DNA from: Spirochaetaceae bacterium
GTDB lineage: Bacteria > Spirochaetota > Leptospiria > Leptospirales > Leptonemataceae
Assembly (NCBI GenBank): GCA_002729885.1
Contig: PBUB01000021.1
Span: forward strand, 472,451-536,450
Direction of reading: 5' to 3'
DNA: 64,000 nucleotides
Part shown: piece after piece, positions 9,071 to 17,710 of the stretch
How positions within the stretch are numbered: position 1 is the first letter of the stretch
Layout: every line of letters starts with the position of its first letter
Position numbers and translations under genes: made by a program
Notes under the pieces: generated by a model
What the model saw: only the letters and a program-made list of their open reading frames with translations
Databases searched by the model: none
What the model was told of the DNA's origin: nothing

Positions 9071-12000
9071 ATGCAAAGTCCGGAATCCATCCAGAGAATC
9101 GTGGCCGATGCTACACCTTCGGTTACAGGTCAGGCCCGTGAAAGCCTGGCCCGGGGCCTGATCGGAATTACTGAAAGAATCGAAAATACCTGGGTAGGTT
9201 ATGCCCAGGATTCCCGGATCTATCCTTTGTCCGTGGACTCCGTAACCGGAGAAGCAAGCTGCGGCTGCGGTCAGGAATACCCATGCAGGCATCTCGTAGC
9301 TTTTGCGATGCTGCTTCTGCGAAATGGAATGACAGCCGCAGAACCCGGCGCCGGGAAGAATGCGATGGCGAAAGAGGAACGCCGTACCGGTGAATCGAAG
9401 TCTTTAATACACCGAGACCCCGGTGCGAAATCTGAAGCTTCCCCTGAGCATCCACCGGGTGGAAAATCTTTGTCCGCGAAGTCAAAATCCACGGCGAAGT
9501 CGGGCAAGGATCCTGAATCCCATTCAACCGGTAAGGCAGCAATCCGGGAGCAGGGGAAATCAAAGAAGCCCCGCCTGAAGGATCCGGAAGTGTCCTCGGG
9601 CAAGCGCGAGCCTGGTTTACTGCTTTCGTTCAGGTTGAATGAGCAGTCGGAGAAATTGCGGCTCTCGCCGACTCTAGCTACGGGGGCCGCCAATCTGGGC
9701 GAAAGGCTGGATTCCAATCATGCTGCCCTCTGGGACTCTCTAAAAGAGAACTATGCATTTCCCTATGAGATTCCATTGAGCGAGTCCAGGCACTGGCAGG
9801 ATCTGGATCCACCTGTACGGATTCAGGATCTAAATGGGAGGGAGCTCTTGTTTCGTGGAATCCTGGAAGCGAAACCTGTTTTGAGGGGATTCAGTAATCG
9901 CACGGATCCCAGAAGGGTCTTAATTCCGGGGGTCATTCAAGGAGACACAGAAAGATGGCTTAAGCCCGATCAAACGTCTTTGATTGAACCAGGAGGAATT
10001 AGCAGAAACAGAAGCTTCTGGATCATCGACTATTCGGCAATTGAAAGCGGATTGAGCAGTAGAATGCATTCGGTCATGTCGGCCCGGGAGATTCTGCAGG
10101 CCAGAGATGGATTTCTTGAAGCCGGTGTTCAGGGCCTGGAACCGTTCCTTCAGGTATGTGCAGCCGGTCCTGTTCTTCGCATCTCTCTGGATTACAGCAT
10201 AGATACAGATCTCTGGTTACATGGTTCTGTGGATCTGGTATACGCTGCGAATTCCAGGGCCTTTGTTCCAGACTACATGGAAGATCAGCCAGATGCGAAG
10301 GTACAGCGACCGGTGTATCGTCCGGATGCGAATCTGGCCAGTGTTCCGATTAATCCAGAATCGTTATTCCGTGCCGTGAATATCGAAAGCGACCCCGAGT
10401 ATTCTATGAGCGAAGAAGGTCTCCTGGTAATGCGAAACCCGCAGCAGGAGTACGCCCGGATCCAGGAGTTCAACGAATTATATTCGCTTCTGGAATCGGA
10501 ATCTTTTTTTCAGGATGCTACTTTCCTTCTAAATGGTGAAGATCTTCATTATTTTCTGACGACGGCCTTACCAGCTTTGATGGAGTCCGGAATCATTGTG
10601 GATTTTGATCGTGAACTGGCTCGACTGTTTCGCGCGGCTCCACGCACAAGATTGAACATCGAAAAACCTTCCGGCATCGACTGGTTCCAGGGATCGCTGA
10701 CGCTTCCTGGGGTGAGCCAGGAGGAACAGAATCGCATATACGACGCTTACCTGGATGGCCGTGCATACGTTGAGTTCAAGGATCGCTGGATCTATATTCC
10801 AGATACAGGATTGGCTGAACTGGCGGAAATGCTTCTGGATCTGGGGCTGGAGCTCAATTCCAGAGGAGAGGTGGATCTTCGTAAATCGCACTGGATGGCC
10901 CTTCAAAGTGAGATGGGGGAGCAGCTACAGACCAGGGCCCGGACTGAGAAGATGCGAAACCTGGAGGAGGTTACGCTTGCGAAAGGAATTTCATCGGTGT
11001 TCAAGGGAAAGCTCAGACCCTACCAGAAGAGGGGAGTAGAGTTTCTTTCCCGGCTGTTTAGCATGGGAGTGGGTGGCCTGCTGGCCGATGAAATGGGCCT
11101 GGGAAAAACCGTACAGACCCTGGCATTTCTTCAGAAGCTAAGGGATTCGAAAGTAAAAGGCCTCATGCTGGTGGTCTGTCCTGTATCCGCTCTATCGGTG
11201 TGGGCCCAGGAGGCACAGCGCTTTACTCCGGAGCTACCGCTTCAGATATGGCATGGCCCTGATAGAAAAAAATTGAAAATGCCCGATGAGGGCATCTTGC
11301 TCACCACATACTCCACTCTGAGTCGGGATCTGACGGCGCTGAAAAAAACTGGCTATGCAGTGGCCATTGTAGATGAGGCTCAGAACCTGCGAAACAGTCA
11401 AAGCGGCATCGCTCGAGCGATTCGTCGTCTTGAAGTTCGCAGCATTTACTGTCTTACAGGAACTCCTCTGGAAAATCATTTAATGGATTTCTGGTCCCTT
11501 ATGGATCTTTCTGTTCCAGGCCTGCTGGGTACAAGACAATCCTTCAGTCGACGATTCGATGCCAATCCTGATCGCGTCACGTTTTTGCGAAAACTCACTG
11601 CTCCCTTTTTATTGCGTCGTACCAAAAGTGAGGTAATCAAAGAGCTGCCAGAAAAGACCGAGATCCAGTCTTTCCTTCCCATGGAGCGAAGGCAGCGAAT
11701 CGTATATGAATCGGTACGGCAGGAGGCGATGGATCATCTACAGAGTGCAGGTAAAGAATACTTGATGCGAATGCTTCCCTATCTTATGCGTCTGCGTCGC
11801 ATTGCCTGTCATCCGGACACCGGAAATAATCCAGAGCCTCTGGAATCGGGGAAGTTCCAGTATCTAAAAGACCTGGTTACGGATATGGCGGACTGTGGTT
11901 CTTCTGTGTTGATATTCAGTCAGTTCACAGATGTGCTGGATATCGCGGCCAGGCTTCTGAATAGTCTGGATCTCAGCTATTTTCGCATCGATGGTAGCAC

Positions 12001-12355
12001 TTCGCAGAAGAATCGCCAGAAGCAGGTCCAGCAATTCCAGGAGGGAGAGCGCCCCTTCTTCTTGATAAGCCTCAAAGCAGGCGGTACAGCCCTGACTCTC
12101 CATCGCGCAGATCGTATTATTCATCTGGATCCCTGGTGGAATCCAGCTGCAGAGGACCAGGCCACGGACAGGGCGCATCGCATTGGTCAGAATCGAAATC
12201 TCTTTGTGTACAAACTCTATTCAAAAGACACAGTTGAAGAAAGAGTTCTGGAGCTACAGAAAAAGAAGAAGGAACTGTTCAACAGCGTTTTCACACTGGA
12301 AGATGCCAGGGATTTGAAAATCAGTCGTGCAGAAATCCTCAATATTCTTCAGTAA
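9071..12355 (+). CDS. SNF2-family helicase-like ATPase with N-terminal SWIM zinc finger
   Basis: A 1,094-aa protein. A SWIM zinc finger (C64, C66, C72, H74) is followed by a low-complexity Lys/Ser/Pro linker (about 95-180), a long uncharacterised middle region, then a complete SNF2 motor from about residue 640: LRPYQKRGVEFL, DEMGLGKT (Walker A, about 675), DEAQ in place of DEAH (about 767), LTGTPLEN, and motif VI as QATDRAHRIGQ (about 1029). Such proteins translocate on double-stranded DNA and remodel protein-DNA complexes; the bacterial SWIM-SNF2 group has no well-defined role. It stands alone, with no methylase or nuclease gene beside it to suggest a defence island. The 258-bp region before it holds only the cimA hairpin. 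Confidence 0.9.
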   Translation: MQSPESIQRIVADATPSVTGQARESLARGLIGITERIENTWVGYAQDSRIYPLSVDSVTGEASCGCGQEYPCRHLVAFAMLLLRNGMTAAEPGAGKNAMAKEERRTGESKSLIHRDPGAKSEASPEHPPGGKSLSAKSKSTAKSGKDPESHSTGKAAIREQGKSKKPRLKDPEVSSGKREPGLLLSFRLNEQSEKLRLSPTLATGAANLGERLDSNHAALWDSLKENYAFPYEIPLSESRHWQDLDPPVRIQDLNGRELLFRGILEAKPVLRGFSNRTDPRRVLIPGVIQGDTERWLKPDQTSLIEPGGISRNRSFWIIDYSAIESGLSSRMHSVMSAREILQARDGFLEAGVQGLEPFLQVCAAGPVLRISLDYSIDTDLWLHGSVDLVYAANSRAFVPDYMEDQPDAKVQRPVYRPDANLASVPINPESLFRAVNIESDPEYSMSEEGLLVMRNPQQEYARIQEFNELYSLLESESFFQDATFLLNGEDLHYFLTTALPALMESGIIVDFDRELARLFRAAPRTRLNIEKPSGIDWFQGSLTLPGVSQEEQNRIYDAYLDGRAYVEFKDRWIYIPDTGLAELAEMLLDLGLELNSRGEVDLRKSHWMALQSEMGEQLQTRARTEKMRNLEEVTLAKGISSVFKGKLRPYQKRGVEFLSRLFSMGVGGLLADEMGLGKTVQTLAFLQKLRDSKVKGLMLVVCPVSALSVWAQEAQRFTPELPLQIWHGPDRKKLKMPDEGILLTTYSTLSRDLTALKKTGYAVAIVDEAQNLRNSQSGIARAIRRLEVRSIYCLTGTPLENHLMDFWSLMDLSVPGLLGTRQSFSRRFDANPDRVTFLRKLTAPFLLRRTKSEVIKELPEKTEIQSFLPMERRQRIVYESVRQEAMDHLQSAGKEYLMRMLPYLMRLRRIACHPDTGNNPEPLESGKFQYLKDLVTDMADCGSSVLIFSQFTDVLDIAARLLNSLDLSYFRIDGSTSQKNRQKQVQQFQEGERPFFLISLKAGGTALTLHRADRIIHLDPWWNPAAEDQATDRAHRIGQNRNLFVYKLYSKDTVEERVLELQKKKKELFNSVFTLEDARDLKISRAEILNILQ

Positions 12356-12430
12356 TACCCTTTCGCATCGTTAAATTCCTTGAAAGTGAGAGCAGAGATG
12401 CTTAATTGATATCGTTCTTACTCTTCTATT

Positions 12431-13138
12431 ATGATTTTCAGGAAGATTCAAAGCATTTTCTGTTGTTTACTCATCTGGATTCTTACCGGTTGCTATGCGC
12501 ATCCTTTAGTTCAATCTGAGCTTGATTCCGAGAATAAAGATGGACCGGCGGGGCTTCTGCTTCTGCTTGATGGCGCCGTGATCTTAGCAGCTGTGGATCC
12601 TGGCTATCGCAGGATATTTCTAACCAGCGCCACAACCACAGGCGAACTGGATCTTCTAGGGCCTGGCACACCCATAGAGAATGCCGATGCTTTCTGCAAT
12701 GTAGACAGCAACAACCCAGCTCCACTTTCCACTTTCAAGGCTATGATGCACTTTGGAGCCAGTTCCGGAAGACGAGGGCCCTGCAGTACATCCAACTGCA
12801 GTGGTGGCGCCTCTGAACACGTTGACTGGGTTATGACTCCGGATACTGAGTATCGACGAATCGATGGCACTACCATCATAGGTAGAACTAACCTGAATGC
12901 TGGAATATTTCCGGTGGATTCCACCGGTCTGGATGCCGGATTCTCTGCCACCGGAACTGAGTACTGGTCCGGAATGAACTCTGACTGGACCTTTGCATCT
13001 TTAAACTGCGGTCTCTGGCTGGAATCAACCGGTTATAACGGAATAAGCGGAGATCCCACCGTTACCTTTACTGATGCACTGGCCATTGGCCCCACCGGAT
13101 GCGGAAGTTCTCTTCCGCTACTCTGCGTGGAGCAATGA
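12431..13138 (+). CDS. DUF1554 lipoprotein, Leptospira type
   Basis: A 235-aa lipoprotein. The signal peptide ends in the lipobox LTGC (Cys21). The mature part matches DUF1554, which I know mainly from Leptospira surface-protein families: RIFLTSATTTGEL, NADAFCN, TFKAMM, SNCSGGASEHVDWVM, YRRIDGTTIIGRTN, EYWSGMNSDWT and the closing LLCVEQ. Members have a lectin-like cysteine-bridged fold and unknown ligands, and are probably exposed at the cell surface. This gene is one of the best lineage markers in the window. It lies alone on the plus strand, convergent with the small secreted protein that follows. Confidence 0.88.
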   Translation: MIFRKIQSIFCCLLIWILTGCYAHPLVQSELDSENKDGPAGLLLLLDGAVILAAVDPGYRRIFLTSATTTGELDLLGPGTPIENADAFCNVDSNNPAPLSTFKAMMHFGASSGRRGPCSTSNCSGGASEHVDWVMTPDTEYRRIDGTTIIGRTNLNAGIFPVDSTGLDAGFSATGTEYWSGMNSDWTFASLNCGLWLESTGYNGISGDPTVTFTDALAIGPTGCGSSLPLLCVEQ

Positions 13139-13159
13139 TGGATAAATTGTTGAAGAGAT

Positions 13160-13609
13160 CTACTGTCCGCACTGAATCTCTTCGATAACAAAGTCTCCCT
13201 TTGTACCCTTACCTTTTTCGCCCCAGCTGCCTTTTAATCCGGCCATGGTATCCAGAGGAACTTCCCATTCAATTTCGCCAGTATATTGATAATGACGACC
13301 TTGAAGCTGCCCGGACTCATAGGATTGGTTTACAGTGCACTGACCTTCAGCGCATTCCCCGCTCAGAGAGTATGTACCATAGGAGTCCTCACCGGAGCCC
13401 TGCAGCTCAATAGCCCAAAGTCCGCAACAGATAGAGTGTTCTGTAAGATTCCAGTTGATTGGACCGCCACCTTCAGAGGCATCGGTATAGGTCCAGTGTC
13501 CATTATACGTGCATTGTACACCGGGATCCTCCGGCATTTCTGCCAGGACCATCACAGGAAGTAATGCAGCTGCCAGGAACGCAGCAGCGATTGCAATTCT
13601 GTTTATCAT
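13160..13609 (-). CDS. Small secreted protein of unknown function
   Basis: A 149-aa protein that I do not recognise. A clear signal peptide (MINRIAIAAAFLAAALLP, cleavage probably after VLA) precedes a short, acidic, cysteine-containing mature chain with Cys pairs in SICCG, GECAEGQC and a final IQCGQ, suggesting disulfide bonds. The pattern HWTYTD, YGTYSLSGEC and GRHYQYTGEIEWEV suggests an all-beta domain. It is the last gene on the minus strand here; the antiporter gene lies 75 bp upstream, so co-transcription is possible but unproven. Confidence 0.65.
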   Translation of the reverse strand: MINRIAIAAAFLAAALLPVMVLAEMPEDPGVQCTYNGHWTYTDASEGGGPINWNLTEHSICCGLWAIELQGSGEDSYGTYSLSGECAEGQCTVNQSYESGQLQGRHYQYTGEIEWEVPLDTMAGLKGSWGEKGKGTKGDFVIEEIQCGQ

Positions 13610-13683
13610 AGTGTTTCGACTACACCATAACAGAATCGGGTCGAGTTTTTTTCTGATGCGCAGCCAGACGCCTGGACGCGGAA

Positions 13684-15474
13684 TTAATCGTGTAATGCTA
13701 CAAGGAGATCGCCTTCATCGGCCTGAGCCTGGATCTCTGCTGTATAGATGCTCAGTTTTTTGCTATCACGATCTATGAGAAAAAGAGGAGTCAGCCCTTG
13801 GGTTTTCATGATCTCTGCAGGCTTTATATCGGTGCCTACAATCATCTTTCGAATGTCAGCTCCCTCGGCGAATCTACGCGAAAAGGCAGAGAAGGTAAGC
13901 GAATGGTCGAACAGGCATCTTCCTCTTAATTCCCGGGGAACCTGGTTCTTATCCTTGGTCACTCCCTGATCGCTGTAAGGAGATATCTGATATACTTCAC
14001 TTCGTCCAAAGACTTCTGTAAAACGAAGTGCAGCCAGTGAATTCACTTCATCGTTGGATGTAAGAGCCATGATTCGGCCAGTAGTGGAAAGATCCAATTG
14101 TTCCTGGATTCCTTCGTCCAGGATATTGCCCTGTATCGCTGGCAGATCAAGCATGCGGCAGGCAGTGACATGATACGGGTTGGTATCGATCATCTGTACG
14201 CGAATTTTATTATCCTGCAGTATCTTGGCAAGCACCCGTGCCCAGTAATGGCCACCTACTACGATAACTCCCTGGGGGTCCTGATCGCCTGCAACGCCCA
14301 GCATTCGACCCAGAAAGCCGGCGCTGATGCCGTAAAGTGCAACAGTACCTACAATGACAGCAAACATCACAGGCACCATTTCGCTGGCCTGTTCGATGTT
14401 GTTTTGTTCCAGTTGGATTGCAAAAATGGAAGTTACGGCCGCAGCTACAATACCTCTGGGGGCCATCCAGGATAAGAAGAGTTTATCCTTCCATTTCAAA
14501 CTGGTTCCAATGGTAGACAGAAAGACTGTAGCCGGGCGAACAATCAAGATCAGACCGGCCAGAAAGAGCAATGCGGAAACATTTATTAACTGGAGATCAT
14601 CTACAGTAACTCTTGCAGCCAGAAGAATAAACAGACTGGAAATCAGAACTACGCGAAGGATCTCCTTGAATTCGATGATGTGTCTGATGGGAACACTTTT
14701 CTGGTTGGCCAGAGCAGCCCCCATTACCGTCACGGCAAGCAGTCCGGACTCTTCCTGAATATGGTTGGAGATCGCATAAACGGTAAAAACCATCATCAGC
14801 GAGGATGGATTGTGCAGAAAATCGGGAATCCAGTATCGGCGAAAGAACAGTACCAGAATTCGAGCAGCAATATATCCCAGGCCACCGCCTACGAAAATAG
14901 TGGTGAGGATTCCCAGAATCGCTACCTGGATGGGATCGCCTTTATCGCTTACCAGCAAAGCTTCAAATACAAGTACGGCGAGGAGTGCTCCAATCGGATC
15001 CACCACAATGCCTTCCCATTTGAGGATGCTACTTAACTGCGGTGAAGGTCGAATAAAGCGAAGTAATGGAATAATAACCGTAGGTCCGGTAACTGTAAGG
15101 ATGGCGCCAAAAAGAGCACTCAGCCTCCAACTCCATCCCAGAAGCCAGTAGGCCAGCAAGGCCGAGGCAACCCAGGTAATAAAGACTCCAATTGTGAGCA
15201 GGTTTCGAACTGGTTTTCCTACGTGAGAGAGCTCAGAGCGCTTGAGGCTCAATCCGCCTTCGTAAAGAATAAGTGCGGTGCTCATGGACACGAAAGGAAA
15301 AAGCACATCCCCCAGAAGCTGGTCCGGGTTCAGCCATCCGGCCAGGGGGCCTGCCGCGAAGCCAGTAAGAAGCAGGATCAGGATGGACGGCATCTTCAGT
15401 CGCCAGGCGATCCACTGAGCAACGGTTCCCAGCAGGATGACGGCTGCAATGCCTATGATAATTGTTTCATTCAT
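13684..15474 (-). CDS. CPA1-type cation:proton antiporter with TrkA-N domain
   Basis: A 596-aa membrane protein. Residues 1 to about 390 form about 12 hydrophobic segments, with VTGPTVIIPLL and EGIVVDPIGALLAV carrying the polar residues of the CPA1 ion path. The cytoplasmic C-terminus has a TrkA-N/RCK Rossmann domain (VIVVGGHYWARVLAKIL, then VQMIDTN) and a further regulatory region. The nucleotide loop is GGHYWA rather than the usual GxGxxG, so NAD binding may be changed. It should exchange Na+ or K+ for protons to control cytoplasmic pH. Its start overlaps the stop of the GHKL-like gene by 4 nt (ATGA), so that protein is probably made with it and may regulate it. Confidence 0.9.
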   Translation of the reverse strand: MNETIIIGIAAVILLGTVAQWIAWRLKMPSILILLLTGFAAGPLAGWLNPDQLLGDVLFPFVSMSTALILYEGGLSLKRSELSHVGKPVRNLLTIGVFITWVASALLAYWLLGWSWRLSALFGAILTVTGPTVIIPLLRFIRPSPQLSSILKWEGIVVDPIGALLAVLVFEALLVSDKGDPIQVAILGILTTIFVGGGLGYIAARILVLFFRRYWIPDFLHNPSSLMMVFTVYAISNHIQEESGLLAVTVMGAALANQKSVPIRHIIEFKEILRVVLISSLFILLAARVTVDDLQLINVSALLFLAGLILIVRPATVFLSTIGTSLKWKDKLFLSWMAPRGIVAAAVTSIFAIQLEQNNIEQASEMVPVMFAVIVGTVALYGISAGFLGRMLGVAGDQDPQGVIVVGGHYWARVLAKILQDNKIRVQMIDTNPYHVTACRMLDLPAIQGNILDEGIQEQLDLSTTGRIMALTSNDEVNSLAALRFTEVFGRSEVYQISPYSDQGVTKDKNQVPRELRGRCLFDHSLTFSAFSRRFAEGADIRKMIVGTDIKPAEIMKTQGLTPLFLIDRDSKKLSIYTAEIQAQADEGDLLVALHD

Positions 15475-16328
15475 TTTGGTGCCGGTACGGGCAGCTCTAT
15501 CGAGAAAATCGTAGAATTTGCTGCTGAGCGGTACTGAATCAAACGGGAATAAACTATGTCAACAGGGAAAGGGCCATAACCTTCTTTCAAAAATAGGACA
15601 ATACTTCTCAAGCCGGCACCAAAACCGCCGCCTCTATGGTCTTCGGATTTTTCGTATAGTTGCACGGCCGCTTCAAAGGGGCTCTTTCCTGCTTCAATCA
15701 AATCCTCTTTGATCTTGTTTAGATTGTATTCTACTCGCTCCCGGTCGATCACTGTAATCGGCGAATTGTTGATTACATGCAGGATCAGGTTGTCGCCTCT
15801 GGATCCGCTTTTGACTCTCAGGGTAACATCGATCTTCTTTTTGAATTGTTCGGAAAGAGCAAAGGAATTGGTCTTATGCTTTTCGATTAATCGCAGGATG
15901 GAGGCGGTGAGATCTACATTGCTCAATCCATACTTTTTTAACATTTCCGTTTGATTATGCTGGATGGCATAATCGATATCTTCCCTCAGTTGTTCCTTTT
16001 CTGTTTCAGCAACGTCCTGGGAGGCCTTCTGGAAGAGAGCACTGTGCAAAATCGCCCAGCGATTGTTCGCTTTATTGGCGTTGTTTACGAGCTCACCAAT
16101 GGACCAGAAGACAGCTTCGGCCAGCAATTCCCGGGAAGAGAAGTCCTGCTTAGTAGAATCTGGAGAAAAAACAGCAAATATTGTGTTTCTGAGCAATGCT
16201 TCCTTTCCGGGGATGTAATCACGGCCCACGGAAATCAGCTGATCTCTTTTTTTCAGTTCCTCAACGGGGATAATAGGATTCTCCACCACTTTCCATCGTA
16301 TGCTGCTTTCCATACAGAGGCGCAACAT
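15471..16328 (-). CDS. GHKL-like ATPase-fold protein without a recognisable kinase domain
   Basis: About 285 aa. It resembles only the ATP-binding half of histidine kinases: GELVNNANKAN looks like the N-box helix, LILHVINNSPI sits where the G1 box lies but lacks the usual DxGxG, and HRGGGFGAGL resembles the glycine-rich ATP lid. A long helical insert separates the N-box from the rest. No H-box or transmembrane segment is visible. It could be an ATP-binding switch, an anti-sigma-like kinase or a degenerate sensor. The frame stays open to 16499, but that would run 136 bp into the divergent MFS gene, so I prefer the ATG at 16328. Translational coupling to the antiporter suggests a regulatory link. 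Confidence 0.62.
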   Translation of the reverse strand: MLRLCMESSIRWKVVENPIIPVEELKKRDQLISVGRDYIPGKEALLRNTIFAVFSPDSTKQDFSSRELLAEAVFWSIGELVNNANKANNRWAILHSALFQKASQDVAETEKEQLREDIDYAIQHNQTEMLKKYGLSNVDLTASILRLIEKHKTNSFALSEQFKKKIDVTLRVKSGSRGDNLILHVINNSPITVIDRERVEYNLNKIKEDLIEAGKSPFEAAVQLYEKSEDHRGGGFGAGLRSIVLFLKEGYGPFPVDIVYSRLIQYRSAANSTIFSIELPVPAPK

Positions 16329-16363
16329 TTTTTTGACAGTTAAATCCTGTATCCGGATAAGGA

Positions 16364-17710
16364 ATGATGCCCCCTTCCCGCCGCAATATTTCGCTGCTGC
16401 TGCTAATCTTACTGCTGGACCTGATTGGCTTTTCGCTAATCTTCCCACTGGTACCAGATCTACTTGAATTCTATCTGAAAGGTGCAAAGGGGCATGCACT
16501 GGATCAATGGCTTTTGCCCATCACCGACTTTTTTCGCTCTGTGCTACCGGAAGAACGGCAGTCTGAGCCAGAGTTAATCATCCTCATGGGAGGAGTGCTT
16601 GCATCCATATATTCATTTCTGCAATTCTTATGTTCTCCGCTCTGGGGAAAGCTTTCCGATTCCATTGGCAGAAGACCTGTTTTGCTGATTACAAGCTCGG
16701 GGCTTGCCATTTCGTATTTGCTCTGGGCCATTTCGCAGAGCTTTACTCTGTTTTTATTGTCCAGGGTCTTTGGCGGAATCATGTCCGGAAACATTGGAGT
16801 AGCCAGTGCAGCCATGGCGGATCAGAGCAGTCGATCCGGGCGAACTGGCGCCATGGGACTGGTAGGGGCTGCCTTTGGTGTTGGTTTTATTGTGGGGCCT
16901 GTTGTGGGGGGATCACTGGCAGGAATTCGCATGGATTCCTGGATGCCAGAGTCCAGCCTGCTACATCCATTTACAGCCTGTGCCATAGGATCCTTTGTCC
17001 TGTCCGGAATCAGTGCATTACTGAATCTTCTATTTCTCGAAGAAACCCTTGCCCCGGAGATTCAGACTGACAAGAGGCCCGGTAATCCGTTCAAGTCCAT
17101 CTGGGAGGGATTGCACATCGGTGGTCTTCGCAGAGTATTGATCGTAAACTTCTTCTATATCCTGCTCTTTTCTGGCTTTGAGTTCTCCGTTACATTCTTC
17201 TACAAGCTGGATTTCGGATTTACTCCGTTTCAAATTGGAATGGTATTTCTGTATCTGGGGCTGATTATCGCTTTCGGCCAGGGCGGTCTGGTGCGGGTAC
17301 TGGCCAAAAAAGTCACTGAAAAGAAACTGGCCCTTGCTGGATTATTGCTATTGCCCCCTGCTCTGGTAGCCCTGTCCAACAGTGCGCCCATTGTATGGCT
17401 TTCCCTTCTATGTCTGCTTCCTGTTTCTCTGGGTTCTGCCTTGCTTCAACCGGCCCTTTCTGGATTGGCCAGCCTTCTTTCGCCGGTGGATCGTCAGGGG
17501 TTTTCACTGGGAGTGTTTAGATCCGCAGGTGCCCTGGCCAGAGCTCTAGGGCCCCTGGCCGGAGCGTATCTCTACTGGATTCTGGGTATCCAGGTGGCCT
17601 ACGGTATTTTCGCAGTCTTGCAACTTTTTACTTTCTTCTATGCGCTGTTGCTACAGGATCCCAGAGCACAAACTACTACGGATGACGAAAGCCTAAAGGA
17701 GAGTATATGA
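16364..17710 (+). CDS. Major facilitator superfamily transporter (DHA1/TetA-like)
   Basis: A 448-aa polytopic membrane protein with about 12 hydrophobic segments. The signature loop between helices 2 and 3 is GKLSDSIGRRPVLL, matching the MFS GxLaDrxGrk motif, and GFIVGPVVGG is the drug:H+ antiporter motif C in helix 5. An extended periplasmic loop (about residues 37-65) follows helix 1. It probably exports a small molecule by proton exchange; the substrate is unknown. The stop overlaps the ATG of the M28 peptidase gene by 4 nt, and the YqaA-like gene follows, so the three form an operon. The start has GGATAAGG just upstream. Confidence 0.87.
   Translation: MMPPSRRNISLLLLILLLDLIGFSLIFPLVPDLLEFYLKGAKGHALDQWLLPITDFFRSVLPEERQSEPELIILMGGVLASIYSFLQFLCSPLWGKLSDSIGRRPVLLITSSGLAISYLLWAISQSFTLFLLSRVFGGIMSGNIGVASAAMADQSSRSGRTGAMGLVGAAFGVGFIVGPVVGGSLAGIRMDSWMPESSLLHPFTACAIGSFVLSGISALLNLLFLEETLAPEIQTDKRPGNPFKSIWEGLHIGGLRRVLIVNFFYILLFSGFEFSVTFFYKLDFGFTPFQIGMVFLYLGLIIAFGQGGLVRVLAKKVTEKKLALAGLLLLPPALVALSNSAPIVWLSLLCLLPVSLGSALLQPALSGLASLLSPVDRQGFSLGVFRSAGALARALGPLAGAYLYWILGIQVAYGIFAVLQLFTFFYALLLQDPRAQTTTDDESLKESI

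Noticed and set aside
9071..12355. SWIM/SNF2 protein as part of a defence island
   Set aside because: SNF2 motors occur in defence systems, but there is no methylase, nuclease or other defence gene next to it; neighbours are metabolic or lipoprotein genes.
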